DNA of 64,000 nucleotides, taken from Bacillota bacterium (GTDB lineage Bacteria; Bacillota; Clostridia; DSM-8532). Shown here piece after piece: positions 54,433 through 63,728 of this stretch. The position numbers and the translations under genes were made by a program. The stretch covers positions 1 to 64,000 of the forward strand of contig JAKIML020000098.1 of NCBI GenBank assembly GCA_022702935.2, given 5' to 3'. Under the pieces are notes generated by a model. That model did no database searches. It saw only the letters and a list, made by a program, of their open reading frames with translations, and had not been told where the DNA came from. The stretch's first letter is position 1. Each line of letters opens with the position of its first letter.

Positions 54433-55602
54433 TCAGCCCAGGGCCTGTTTATACACCACATAGGTTCTTGCTGCAATGTCATCCCATCGGTAAAAACGAT
54501 TCACCGACTCGGACGCATGCTGAATGATACTCTTGACCAGCTCGGGACAGGTCAAAAGCTCCAGAATGCATTCAGCCAGCTCATAACTGCTTCCGGCTTC
54601 AAACTTCATGCCATTCACCCTGTGCTCCACGATCTGATTCAATCCCCCCACATTGGAGACTACCACAGGGATGCCTGCAACCATCCCCTCCAGGGCCACA
54701 ATGCCAAAGGGCTCGTAAAGGCTCGGGATAACGGCTATATCTGAACATTTATACAGTCTGAGAAGGAAGTCATCGGGGATGAATCCCGGCATAATAACCC
54801 TCTCAGCAACATTCAATTCATGGGCTCGGCGCTGGAGCGCCTCATATTCGGGCCCCTTGCCCGCAATAATGAACTTCACTTGACCATAGCGGCTCAATAC
54901 GGTGGGAATGGCCTCAAGCAATATATGGGCCCCCTTCTCTCCCACCAATCTCCCCACGAAGATAACCAGCTTTTCATGGGGCAGGGCATACTGGGTACGC
55001 AGATCATAATCACAGGGAACGCCCAGAAATTTTCGGACATCCACCCCGTTGGGAATGACAAAAACATGCTCATCGGGAATCTGGAACAGTCTCATGATCT
55101 CACTTTTCATATAGCCGCTGTTGACTATAATCCTCTGAGACATGCGCGACAGCATTTTTTCCACATTGCTGATATAGCCCTGTATATCATTATGTATACC
55201 AAAATTCCGTCCCGATTCGGTGCCATGGAAGGTACACACAAGGGCCATTTCAGGCCATATGCTCTGAATAACCCTGCCGGCATATGCTACCAGCCAGTCA
55301 TGCAGATGAAGAATATCAAAGCGCTCCCCTTTTTTAAAGAGGTTCCCGGCCTTTGATATCATGGCAAGATTCATTTGAAGAATACTGTCTATAAAGTTCA
55401 GCGGATCTACGATAAAAGGAGTGACACGATATACCCTAACATTTCCGTCAACCTCTTCGTCCTTTTCGTCTCCCTCCTTCACCGTAATCACGGTGACTTC
55501 ATTTCCAAGCTTGCCTAATTCGGTGGCAAGATGATATACCACGCGGGATATGCCCCCGATAATCCGGGGAGGATATTCCCACGACAACATGAGTATTTTC
55601 AT
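54433..55602 (-). CDS. GT4-family glycosyltransferase
   Basis: 389 residues. N-terminal MLSWEYPPRIIGGISRVVYHL and C-terminal SLYEPFGIVALEGMVAGIPV (E-x7-E motif) are typical of GT-B retaining transferases such as glycogen synthase-like GT4 enzymes. Acceptor and sugar are unknown; no glycogen genes are near. Confidence 0.88.
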   Translation of the reverse strand: MKILMLSWEYPPRIIGGISRVVYHLATELGKLGNEVTVITVKEGDEKDEEVDGNVRVYRVTPFIVDPLNFIDSILQMNLAMISKAGNLFKKGERFDILHLHDWLVAYAGRVIQSIWPEMALVCTFHGTESGRNFGIHNDIQGYISNVEKMLSRMSQRIIVNSGYMKSEIMRLFQIPDEHVFVIPNGVDVRKFLGVPCDYDLRTQYALPHEKLVIFVGRLVGEKGAHILLEAIPTVLSRYGQVKFIIAGKGPEYEALQRRAHELNVAERVIMPGFIPDDFLLRLYKCSDIAVIPSLYEPFGIVALEGMVAGIPVVVSNVGGLNQIVEHRVNGMKFEAGSSYELAECILELLTCPELVKSIIQHASESVNRFYRWDDIAARTYVVYKQALG

Positions 55603-55783
55603 AAAACCCCCGCCTTAATCAAAAGAAAAAGGCTTAATCCTCCGGCATGATGCAATCGGCCTGTTGTCAGGAACGGTCTATGATTAGGCAATATAATCCA
55701 TTATAATAATCATAACACATATTCCTTTATACCATAAATTGTATCGGGTTGCTACAGACAATCTATGATCGGAGCTTTCGCTT

Positions 55784-57022
55784 ATGGAGTTTAGTCTGCC
55801 CAAAAATATCACTGCTATTATTTCCAAACTCAATGATAATGGCTATACCGCCCATGTGGTGGGAGGCTGTGTTCGGGACATGGTGTTAAAAAAGGAGCCC
55901 AAGGATTGGGATATTACCACCAATGCTCTTCCTGACGATGTTAAACAGATCTTTCCCAAGACCTATGACACAGGAATTAAGCACGGCACCGTAACCGTTG
56001 TGTTCGAGGGCATGGCGGTGGAAATCACCACCTGGCGCAGGGACATGGACTACTCGGATCACCGGCGGCCCGATAAGGTTCAATTCTCCCAAACCCTCAC
56101 CGAGGACTTAATGCGCAGGGATTTTACCATGAACGCCCTGGCCTACCATCCCTATGAGGGGCTTATTGATCCCTTCAATGGCCTGTCCGACATTGAAGCA
56201 GGGCTGATTCGGTGCGTAGGTAAGCCCTTGGAGCGCTTTTCAGAGGATGCGCTCCGTATGCTCAGGGCCATCCGATTCTCGGCCCAATTAGGTTTTACGG
56301 TGGAGCCTGACACCCTTCAAGCCATCAAGACCCATCATGAGGACCTTAAATACGTGAGCCGCGAGCGCATTGCATCTGAGCTTAATAAAATGCTGGCTTC
56401 CCGTTATCCCGAGAGACTTTCCCTGCTTTGGGAAACGGGGCTCGGCCGGGGGATCTTCCCCAGCATCCAAACACTGCCACCGAGATTCCCGGAAGCCTGC
56501 AAGGCCCTGACTGCCATGACTGAAAATGCAGCGTTATTCAATGAAGGGCAAAAAAGAATCCTGCTTTTGGGCCTGTTATTTGTGTTGGCCTTTAAAGAAA
56601 ATGCCCATCATCATGCCTTGTCACTTCTTAAGGACTTAAAATACGACAATGCAACTCTGGATGGGGTGCGAAAACTGATTCTGGCCGTTAGGGATCTATC
56701 AAACCCTTCGGCACGGAATATTCGGAGAGCCTTATGGGTCTATGGCAGAGAGGCGGGTCAGCAAGCCCTGATGCTCTTAAAGGTAATATCCTCGAACATG
56801 CTGTCGGTCACCGACCCATCATGCCTTCCGAAGCCCCTGGTTCCTGCCCTCACAGGCGGAGCGCTTCTCAAAACAGGAGAGTTTAAAGGCCCCGAAATTG
56901 GCCGAACCATGGAGCTCCTTAACTTCTGCCTATGGGAAAGACCCGAACTGAATGATGCCCAAACCCTTATACTTCTGGCTCAAAGTCTTAAAAGGATGGT
57001 TTATAGACCTTCAGATGAATAG
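55784..57022 (+). CDS. CCA tRNA nucleotidyltransferase / polyA polymerase family
   Basis: 412 residues of the class II nucleotidyltransferase family. HVVGGCVRDMVLKKEPKDWDITT carries the catalytic carboxylates and RRDFTMNALAYHP, then RFSEDALRMLRAIRFSAQLGF, are family motifs. Adds CCA to tRNA 3' ends or adenylates RNA. Convergent with fba across a terminator. Confidence 0.93.
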   Translation: MEFSLPKNITAIISKLNDNGYTAHVVGGCVRDMVLKKEPKDWDITTNALPDDVKQIFPKTYDTGIKHGTVTVVFEGMAVEITTWRRDMDYSDHRRPDKVQFSQTLTEDLMRRDFTMNALAYHPYEGLIDPFNGLSDIEAGLIRCVGKPLERFSEDALRMLRAIRFSAQLGFTVEPDTLQAIKTHHEDLKYVSRERIASELNKMLASRYPERLSLLWETGLGRGIFPSIQTLPPRFPEACKALTAMTENAALFNEGQKRILLLGLLFVLAFKENAHHHALSLLKDLKYDNATLDGVRKLILAVRDLSNPSARNIRRALWVYGREAGQQALMLLKVISSNMLSVTDPSCLPKPLVPALTGGALLKTGEFKGPEIGRTMELLNFCLWERPELNDAQTLILLAQSLKRMVYRPSDE

Positions 57023-57030
57023 ACGCATAA

Positions 57031-57060
57031 AAGAAGCTCCCACTTTTGCGGGAGCTTCTT
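57031..57060. terminator. terminator between the CCA transferase and fba genes
   Basis: 11-bp perfect stem (57031-57041 with 57050-57060), 8-base loop. The plus strand has few T afterwards; the minus strand has TTTTATGCG, so it better serves fba. Confidence 0.7.
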
Positions 57061-57098
57061 GGATATACAAATGATTGAAATGGTAATCCGGGCTATTC

Positions 57099-58034
57099 TT
57101 ATGCCTTGCCAGCGCAGCCGAGAACGTTAACAAGCTTATGCTGAACAAGCTTCTTGATTTCGGAGCGAGCAGGTCCGAGATACTTTCTGGGGTCGAATTC
57201 GCCAGGAGTTTCAGCAAACACCTTGCGGATGGTAGCGGTCATGGCCAGACGCAGGTCGGAGTCGATGTTGATCTTACATACGGCCATGGAAGCTGCCTTT
57301 CTCAGCATATCTTCGGGTACACCCTTAGCACCGGGCATATTTCCGCCGTACTTGTTCACCATATCAACATACTCAGGAATAACTGAAGAAGCACCATGGA
57401 GAACGATGGGGAAGCCGGGCAGCTTCTTCTGAATTTCTTCGAGAATATCGAAGCGGAGCTTGGGCTCACCGGAGAACTTGAAGGCGCCATGGCTGGTACC
57501 AATGGCAATAGCCAGAGAATCAACACCGGTACGGCCAACAAATTCCTCAACCTCTTCAGGTCTGGTGAACTGAGCATCTTCGGCAGATACATTAACTGCA
57601 TCCTCAATACCGGCAAGACGGCCCAGCTCGCCCTCAACGGTAACACCGTGAGCATGAGCGTATTCAACAACCTTCTTGGTCAATGCAATGTTTTCCTCGA
57701 AGGGCAGGTGGGAACCGTCGATCATAACCGAGGTAAAACCACCGTCGATACAGGACTTGCAAAGCTCGAAGCTGTCACCATGGTCCAGGTGAACGGCGAT
57801 GGGCAGATCGGTTTCAATGATGGCTGCCTCAATGAGCTTCATCAGATAAGTGTGATTGGCGTACTTTCTTGCGCCGGAGGATACTTGAAGAATCAGAGGG
57901 GCGTTAACTTCCTTAGCAGCCTCTGTGATTCCCTGAACTATTTCCATGTTGTTAACATTGAAAGCACCGATGGCGTAGCCGCCTTCGTAAGCCTTCTTAA
58001 ACATATCAATAGTATTCACGAGTGGCATAAACAT
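57099..58034 (-). CDS. fba: fructose-1,6-bisphosphate aldolase, class II
   Basis: 311 residues. Zinc-dependent aldolase with PIAVHLDHGDSFELCK, VEGELGRLAGIED, GTSHGAFKF and LHGASSVIPE, which hold the metal and substrate ligands. Glycolytic enzyme. AAGGAG precedes two nearby ATG codons (58034 and 58028). Confidence 0.96.
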   Translation of the reverse strand: MFMPLVNTIDMFKKAYEGGYAIGAFNVNNMEIVQGITEAAKEVNAPLILQVSSGARKYANHTYLMKLIEAAIIETDLPIAVHLDHGDSFELCKSCIDGGFTSVMIDGSHLPFEENIALTKKVVEYAHAHGVTVEGELGRLAGIEDAVNVSAEDAQFTRPEEVEEFVGRTGVDSLAIAIGTSHGAFKFSGEPKLRFDILEEIQKKLPGFPIVLHGASSVIPEYVDMVNKYGGNMPGAKGVPEDMLRKAASMAVCKINIDSDLRLAMTATIRKVFAETPGEFDPRKYLGPARSEIKKLVQHKLVNVLGCAGKA

Positions 58035-58082
58035 TCAACTCCTTTTATATTTTGTGAAAAAATTCACGTCAAACCAACAATA

Positions 58083-58110
58083 ATTTTACCAGAAAAAGTT
58101 GACAAATCAA
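58083..58110 (-). promoter_or_regulatory. candidate promoter of fba
   Basis: TTGATT (58105-58110), 16-base spacer, TAAAAT (58083-58088) on the minus strand, about 50 bases before the start. Confidence 0.5.
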
Positions 58111-58133
58111 GGCCAAAGTACAAGAAATTAAAA

Positions 58134-58466
58134 CTACAAGTCGGTTTCTTTCATCTCCTCGACTGTGAAGTTTTCCTTATCGGTAAATTGCAGCCGATAG
58201 CAGGTGTCCTTTTTTTCATCAGGCTTAAAATATAGGATACCGCTTGTCCGGATATCTATTCTTATTCTGTCAAAGATATCGGCCTGAAGAATATCCACAA
58301 TCTCTGAAACATAGTCAAGAGCATTATGGCTTGTCTTGGATGCAATGACCACAGGAAGCCCGCCTGAATTCTCAGGAGGATAGACGGTGACATGCACGCT
58401 TCCCGGCTCAAAAGTTTTGTCTGTAGGATAGAGTATATCACGCTCAAACATGGCTTTTTTCAGCAC
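58134..58466 (-). CDS. hypothetical protein
   Basis: 110 residues, acidic and soluble, starting at a GTG 9 bases after GGGAGG. Sequence contains GSVHVTVYPPENSGGLPVV and ends EEMKETDL. I do not recognise the family. It lies between the vWA lipoprotein and fba on the same strand, in a separate unit. Confidence 0.6.
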   Translation of the reverse strand: MLKKAMFERDILYPTDKTFEPGSVHVTVYPPENSGGLPVVIASKTSHNALDYVSEIVDILQADIFDRIRIDIRTSGILYFKPDEKKDTCYRLQFTDKENFTVEEMKETDL

Positions 58467-58602
58467 TTCAAACGACCTCCCCGTGTCGATTATGTCAATG
58501 ACGCTTTCTTATTCAGTGTATACCATTGATGGTTACTGCACAAGAGAATATTTCCTGCAAACAATAAGCAAAGGTTGCCTCAGAACAATCATGTGAAGAA
58601 AA

Positions 58603-58655
58603 GCCATGATGTTCTCATCAGATAAGCCTTAAGTGGAAACTGAGAACACCATGGC
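58603..58655. repeat. long hairpin repeat, copy 2
   Basis: 15-bp stem with one mismatch (58603-58617 and 58641-58655). Left arm plus start of the loop match copy 1 at 45059 in 24 of 27 bases, including the loop word GATAAGCCT. Here it follows the vWA lipoprotein gene and can terminate it. Confidence 0.75.
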
Positions 58656-58710
58656 CTTTTACAGTTTATTAACAGCGCACTGTGTTATATCCTTTGGAAC
58701 GAATATGCCA

Positions 58711-60330
58711 TTACTCCATCAGCTTTTGAACGATTTCAAGGAATTCAGCCTTGTAAACGTCATTGCTGACCGAGGGCAGCCCCACAATCCGTCCGTATAC
58801 GCTCTCAAAGCTGGCATTCCCTTTGTATTCCGAATCCCTGAGCAAAAGTCCAAATTCGGCAACGGCTGATGCGAAGGCGAAGTCCTCGCTCATAATAGCC
58901 TTTTCACGGGTTTCGTCCACCACATAGGTTGACAGGATGCTGGTATCCTCATCGGGCTTCTTGTAGCGGATATGGATGGTTGCCCATTCTCCGCTTCCAG
59001 TAGTCTCTGTTTTCTGATATTTCAAGGTGCTTTCTTCCACGGCCTGGTCGGAGCCTGCAGGAATGATTTCATAGAGTGCGGTAACGCGGTGGCCTGCTCC
59101 CATTTCGCCTGCGTCCTTGGTATCGTCGTCAAAATCCTCGGCATTGAGCATTCTGTTCTCATAGCCAATAAGTCTGTAGCCCTTCACCTTTTCAGGATTG
59201 AACTCCACCTGGAGCTTCACATCCTTGGCAATGGTCAGAAGGGTTCCGCCCATTTCTTCAACTAAAACCTTGCGGGCCTCGAGCTGGCTGTCAATATAGG
59301 CATAGCTGCCGTTTCCATAATCAGCCAGGGTCTCCATTTTGTTGTCTTTAATATTGCCGGTGCCAAAGCCCAGTACCGACAAGAAGATACCCTTGTCACG
59401 CTTTTTCTCAATGAGCCTTTTAAGCTGGCCCTCGCTGGACACGCCTACGTTAAAGTCACCGTCGGTGGCAAGGATAACCCGGTTATTGCCATTCTTAATA
59501 AAGTTCTTCTGGGCGATCTCATAAGCGGTTTCAATACCTTTGGCGCCTGCTGTGCTGCCACCGGCATGAAGGGCTTCAATGGCCTCGGTGATCTTAAGCT
59601 TCTCTTTTCCGGAAACGCCGTCAAGAACCACTCTGTCATCACCTGCATAGGTCACAATGGAAATGCGGTCTTCGGGCCTTAATTGCTCCACAAGTCTGAG
59701 GAAAGCATGCTGAACCAGGGGAAGCTTATTGGGCGCCAGCATGGATCCCGACACGTCAATCAGGAAGACGAGATTGGAAGGCGGCAGACTCTCGATATCA
59801 ATCTCTTTTCCCTTAAGGCCAATGAGCAGAAGCTTGTTGTCCTTATTCCAGGGGCAGTCAGAGAGCTCGGTATAAACGGAGAAGGGCATCTCTCCCTGGG
59901 GCTCGGGATAGCCGTAGTTAAAGTAGTTAATCATCTCCTCGATACGCACCGCATCAGCCGGAACCTCCTGATCGTTCATGACAAAGCGCCGCATATTGGC
60001 ATAGGAAGCTGTATCCACATCAATGGAGAAGGTTGAAAGAGGTTCTGACAGAGGGGATACAAAGCCGCGTTCCACAATGACGCCATACTCCTCGGTGTTA
60101 AAGTCAGCCGGGACTGCTGCAACAGCATTGTCCTCAGTCATCAGGGGTTCGGAATACTGGAGGCTAAGGCCGTCTGCCTTGGAATTCATAGTTCTGGGTG
60201 CAGATGACGGAGCCACAGCATTCCCAGAAGTTGCGTCCATACTTTTTTGGCCTACGTTGCCGCATCCGGTGTAAAGGGTTGAGAAGACAAGAAGGGTCAG
60301 GACCATTGAAGTTATTTTTTTCTTTAACAT
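58711..60330 (-). CDS. von Willebrand factor A lipoprotein (YfbK-like)
   Basis: 539 residues with a signal peptide and lipobox (STLYTGC). An N-terminal segment near 90-150 contains FSIDVDTASYANMRRF; the vWA domain from about 195 has the MIDAS motif DVSGSM and ATDGDFNVG; a C-terminal YfbK-type domain ends the protein. It is probably a surface protein binding divalent metal and an unknown partner. Start at 60330 follows AAGGAGG. Confidence 0.88.
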   Translation of the reverse strand: MLKKKITSMVLTLLVFSTLYTGCGNVGQKSMDATSGNAVAPSSAPRTMNSKADGLSLQYSEPLMTEDNAVAAVPADFNTEEYGVIVERGFVSPLSEPLSTFSIDVDTASYANMRRFVMNDQEVPADAVRIEEMINYFNYGYPEPQGEMPFSVYTELSDCPWNKDNKLLLIGLKGKEIDIESLPPSNLVFLIDVSGSMLAPNKLPLVQHAFLRLVEQLRPEDRISIVTYAGDDRVVLDGVSGKEKLKITEAIEALHAGGSTAGAKGIETAYEIAQKNFIKNGNNRVILATDGDFNVGVSSEGQLKRLIEKKRDKGIFLSVLGFGTGNIKDNKMETLADYGNGSYAYIDSQLEARKVLVEEMGGTLLTIAKDVKLQVEFNPEKVKGYRLIGYENRMLNAEDFDDDTKDAGEMGAGHRVTALYEIIPAGSDQAVEESTLKYQKTETTGSGEWATIHIRYKKPDEDTSILSTYVVDETREKAIMSEDFAFASAVAEFGLLLRDSEYKGNASFESVYGRIVGLPSVSNDVYKAEFLEIVQKLME

Positions 60331-60409
60331 AGTCAATTCCTCCTTTTATATCTTTTGTCTGATTAGACTGGAGGAATATGACAAAAGTTCATTTTATCAA
60401 AAAAATATC

Positions 60410-61441
60410 TTAAAAAAGCAGCAGCCTTTCAGGCGGAAAGCAGGCATAAAGCGGCTGAGAACTGTTTCGTATATACTCTAACCGGGTCTTGTCCATAACA
60501 GCCTGCAGGAGAAATTCTCTGGCCTGGCTTAAGAGCCGGAAAAACACGGTGGCCGTAAACCTATCCTCCAGAACCTGTACAATCTCGCACCCAAAGCCAT
60601 TGATTCCCGGGCTGGGAGACATGAGGATGTGCTGGGGCCGAATACCCACATGGGAAACCTTCTCCTTGCCCCCGCATTCCAAATAGCACCCCCATTTGGG
60701 CACCATAATCACATGCTCACCAACCCTTGTGGCCTCACTGTAGTTGCGAAGGCCCAGAAGCTTGGCCGTCAAAAGGTCCGGCGGGGCGTCAAAGAGCTTC
60801 TCCCTGGCATCGAAGGCCAACATGCTGCCGCCATCAATGACCATGATCTTCTCACTGAGGCGGTAGGCCTCATCCATATCGTGGGTGACCATGAGGTAAT
60901 TGTTGCTTCCCAGTAAAGCCGGAAGCTTAAGCTGCATCTGCTCTCTCAGAATCCCATCCAGGGCTGAGAAGGGCTCATCCAGAAGCACAAGCTCGGGCTC
61001 GGCAGCCAGCATACGGGCCAGCGCAACCCGCTGCTGCTCCCCGCCTGAAAGTCGTCTGGGATAGGACGCCTCCAGCCCATCAAGCTGGAAGATATCAATG
61101 AGTTCATCCATTCTTGATTTGGTGTTTGAATGAGGCGGAAAGGCTATACCGATATTCTCAACCACGGTCATATGGGGAAAAAGGGCATAGTTCTGGAACA
61201 GGTATCCCACCCTTCTCTGCTCGGGCGGAACATTGATGCCCCGCTCCGAATCAAACAGCACCCGATCATTGAGGACAATCCTTCCCCTATCGGGCTTTTC
61301 AATGCCTGCAATGCATTTTAAAGTCACGCTTTTTCCGCTGCCCGAGGGCCCAAGAATACTGATATTCTCCTGTTCCATCTCAAAGTGCACCTTGAGATTG
61401 AATCGACTGAGCCTTTTTTCAATATTTACTGTAAGTTTCAT
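60410..61441 (-). CDS. modC: molybdate ABC transporter ATPase
   Basis: 343 residues. Walker A GPSGSGKSVTL, signature LSGGEQQRVAL, Walker B LVLLDEPFSALD and switch His in VTHDMDEA; a C-terminal molybdate-binding TOBE-like domain near 265-330. Immediately follows modB by 1 base; the operon reads nifV-nifV-modA-modB-modC. Confidence 0.93.
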   Translation of the reverse strand: MKLTVNIEKRLSRFNLKVHFEMEQENISILGPSGSGKSVTLKCIAGIEKPDRGRIVLNDRVLFDSERGINVPPEQRRVGYLFQNYALFPHMTVVENIGIAFPPHSNTKSRMDELIDIFQLDGLEASYPRRLSGGEQQRVALARMLAAEPELVLLDEPFSALDGILREQMQLKLPALLGSNNYLMVTHDMDEAYRLSEKIMVIDGGSMLAFDAREKLFDAPPDLLTAKLLGLRNYSEATRVGEHVIMVPKWGCYLECGGKEKVSHVGIRPQHILMSPSPGINGFGCEIVQVLEDRFTATVFFRLLSQAREFLLQAVMDKTRLEYIRNSSQPLYACFPPERLLLF

Positions 61442-61442
61442 G

Positions 61443-62123
61443 CTATGACCTCCTCGAAGCTGTGGCCTGGGATCGGCTGCTCCATAGGCTTTGCAGCACC
61501 ATGGAAAGAAGGGACAGCAGCATGATCAGGGCCACCCACACCAGGGCCGTCTTCATATCCCCTCCTTCCACAGCAAAGAATATGGCCAGGGGGATGGTCT
61601 GGGTTTTCTTTGGGATATTGCCTGCAATCATCAGGGTAGCGCCAAACTCTCCCAGGGTGCGCGAAAAGGATAAGGCTGTTCCGGCCATGAGACCGGGCAG
61701 GCTTAAGGGCAGCAGTATTTTGGTGAAGATTTTTCGCTGGGACAGCCCCAGGGTGCGGGCCACATCAATAACAGTCCTGTCAATCTGCTCGAAGGCCCCA
61801 CGGGCCGTCCGGTACATGAGCGGAAAGGCCACCACGCTGCCTGCAATCACTGTGGCCCACCAACTGAAGATCACCTTAAGATCCAGGGCCTTGAGTAATT
61901 GACCCACGGGGCTGTTGCTGCCTAAAAGCAGAAGAAGGAAAAAACCCAGTACTGTGGGAGGCAGGATCATGGGGAAGGTAAAAATCGCATCCAATACAGT
62001 TTTGGCCCGGGGCGGCAGATTGATCACCCACTGAGCCACGCCAATGCCCAGGAAAAAGACGATGACGGTGGAGACCAATGTGGTTTTGAGGGATATCCAG
62101 AGGGGCGCAAAATCAAAAGCCAT
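61443..62123 (-). CDS. modB: molybdate ABC transporter permease
   Basis: 226 residues with about five membrane helices. The EAA-type loop DVARTLGLSQRKIFTKILLP contacts the ATPase. Start ATG at 62123 overlaps the modA stop by 11 bases; the longer frame upstream is a modA shadow. Confidence 0.92.
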   Translation of the reverse strand: MAFDFAPLWISLKTTLVSTVIVFFLGIGVAQWVINLPPRAKTVLDAIFTFPMILPPTVLGFFLLLLLGSNSPVGQLLKALDLKVIFSWWATVIAGSVVAFPLMYRTARGAFEQIDRTVIDVARTLGLSQRKIFTKILLPLSLPGLMAGTALSFSRTLGEFGATLMIAGNIPKKTQTIPLAIFFAVEGGDMKTALVWVALIMLLSLLSMVLQSLWSSRSQATASRRS

Positions 62124-62919
62124 AGTGCTCACCCGAAATTGGGGTAAACCCATATTTTTCAAACAGACTGGCAGCTTCTTCCGAATACAACAGCTCGACC
62201 AGTAATAGTGCCTCCTTCACATGGCCCTCTTTAATAATCCCCACCGGATAGACAATGGGCGTATGGCTATTGGGGTCAACCTCCACAGCAACTCTTAACC
62301 CCTCTGAAGCAATGGCATCGGTCATATAGGCGAATCCGGCCTGAGCATTGCCCGATTCAACCCAGGCGGCCACTTCCCTCACATCCTTGGCATACACCGT
62401 TTTGGCTGTGACCTCATCATCCAGGTCCAGAAAGGCCAGCGCCTCCAGAGCATACTTGCCTGCCGGAACACTGCGGGGTTCACCCATGGCCACCGTCTGG
62501 GCTTTGTCTGTTATAAGATCCTCAAAGCTCTGAATCTCCAGAGAATCCTTGGGTGTCACAAGCACCAGACGATTCTCCAGAAGATTCCAATAGGAATCCT
62601 CATACAGAAGACCTTTATCCTTGAGCGGCTCCATATTGTCAAGGGAGGCGCTGATGAAAAGATCCACGGGGGCTCCCTGCTCGATTTGCCTTTGTAAAGA
62701 GCCCGAGCCGCCCAGATTTACAACTACATTGTGATTAGGATGCTTTTCCTTATAGAGTGCCGCCACCTCATCCATCACATCCTTGAGGCTCTGTGCCGCC
62801 GAGATGGTCAATGTAACCGGCTGTTCGCCTTTTATGGTCAGACGGGTTATGACGAACATGGCCAGAAGCAGCAGAAATATAAACAAATAGAAGCCCGACC
62901 TTCTCACTCCGGTATTCAT
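62113..62919 (-). CDS. modA: molybdate-binding protein
   Basis: 268 residues. Signal sequence, then SAAQSLKDVMDEVAALYKEK and NLGGSGSLQRQIEQGAPVDL with Ser residues that bind oxyanions. Its ATG overlaps the nifV stop (ATGA), implying coupled translation with homocitrate synthase. Confidence 0.92.
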   Translation of the reverse strand: MNTGVRRSGFYLFIFLLLLAMFVITRLTIKGEQPVTLTISAAQSLKDVMDEVAALYKEKHPNHNVVVNLGGSGSLQRQIEQGAPVDLFISASLDNMEPLKDKGLLYEDSYWNLLENRLVLVTPKDSLEIQSFEDLITDKAQTVAMGEPRSVPAGKYALEALAFLDLDDEVTAKTVYAKDVREVAAWVESGNAQAGFAYMTDAIASEGLRVAVEVDPNSHTPIVYPVGIIKEGHVKEALLLVELLYSEEAASLFEKYGFTPISGEHYGF

Positions 62920-63728
62920 TCCATCATCTCCATCTTTAAAATACTCGAAAACTCCCGAAGCAACTCCATGGATGCAGCCTTATCAATGCCAAAATCAAAG
63001 AGCCGTTCTCCCACGGCAACAAACTTCTGAAAATCACAATTTCCTGCCCTTTCCCCGATACCATTGAGGGTGCAGTCCACATAGAATGCGCCCGACTTGG
63101 CTGCCTCCAGAGAATTGGCCACGGCCATGCCCAAATCATTATGCACATGAATCTCCATGTCCATGTCGGTGTACTCCAGGATGTTCTTGACACTGTCGGC
63201 CGTTCTGCCTGGAGTGAGAACCCCCACTGTATCGGCAAAACGGATATAGAGAACCCGGTAGGCCTCAAGCCGCTTAATCAGGTTGGTCATAAAGGAGATA
63301 TCTGCCCGGGAGGCATCCTCAAAGCCCACGGTGACATCAAAGCCTGCCGAGCTGGCCATGTCCACGCACCTGAGAAGCTCATTTTCCAGCCATCGCTTGT
63401 TCTTTTTGAGCTTGGTATAGATCTGCACATAGGACACGGGGACACCGATATGGATGATGTCGGGACTGCACTCCATGGAATGCCGGATATCCTCAGTGGA
63501 CAGTCTGTTCCAGGCCGAAATGCGGGCCCTTTTTTTGGATGCCATAATCCTTGAGATGGCCTCCTTTTCCACCCGTCCAACAGCGGGTATTCCTGCTTCT
63601 ATCTGATAAATACCGCATTGATCCATAAGTTTGGCAAGGCGGACCTTTTCCTCGATGGTAAAAACGATACCCGCACTCTGCTCTCCATCTCTTAGGGTGG
63701 TATCCACAATATATCGCTTAGACTTCAT
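62916..63728 (-). CDS. nifV: homocitrate synthase, N-terminal catalytic part (NifV-alpha-like)
   Basis: 270 residues covering only the TIM-barrel half: VDTTLRDGEQSAG at the start, HVHNDLGMAVANS near residue 195 and LNGIGERAGN near 222. The usual C-terminal subdomain is absent and is encoded by the preceding overlapping gene. This split, with the C-terminal part first, is known for nifV-omega/nifV-alpha of C. pasteurianum. Makes homocitrate from 2-oxoglutarate and acetyl-CoA for FeMo cofactor. Confidence 0.85.
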   Translation of the reverse strand: MKSKRYIVDTTLRDGEQSAGIVFTIEEKVRLAKLMDQCGIYQIEAGIPAVGRVEKEAISRIMASKKRARISAWNRLSTEDIRHSMECSPDIIHIGVPVSYVQIYTKLKKNKRWLENELLRCVDMASSAGFDVTVGFEDASRADISFMTNLIKRLEAYRVLYIRFADTVGVLTPGRTADSVKNILEYTDMDMEIHVHNDLGMAVANSLEAAKSGAFYVDCTLNGIGERAGNCDFQKFVAVGERLFDFGIDKAASMELLREFSSILKMEMME

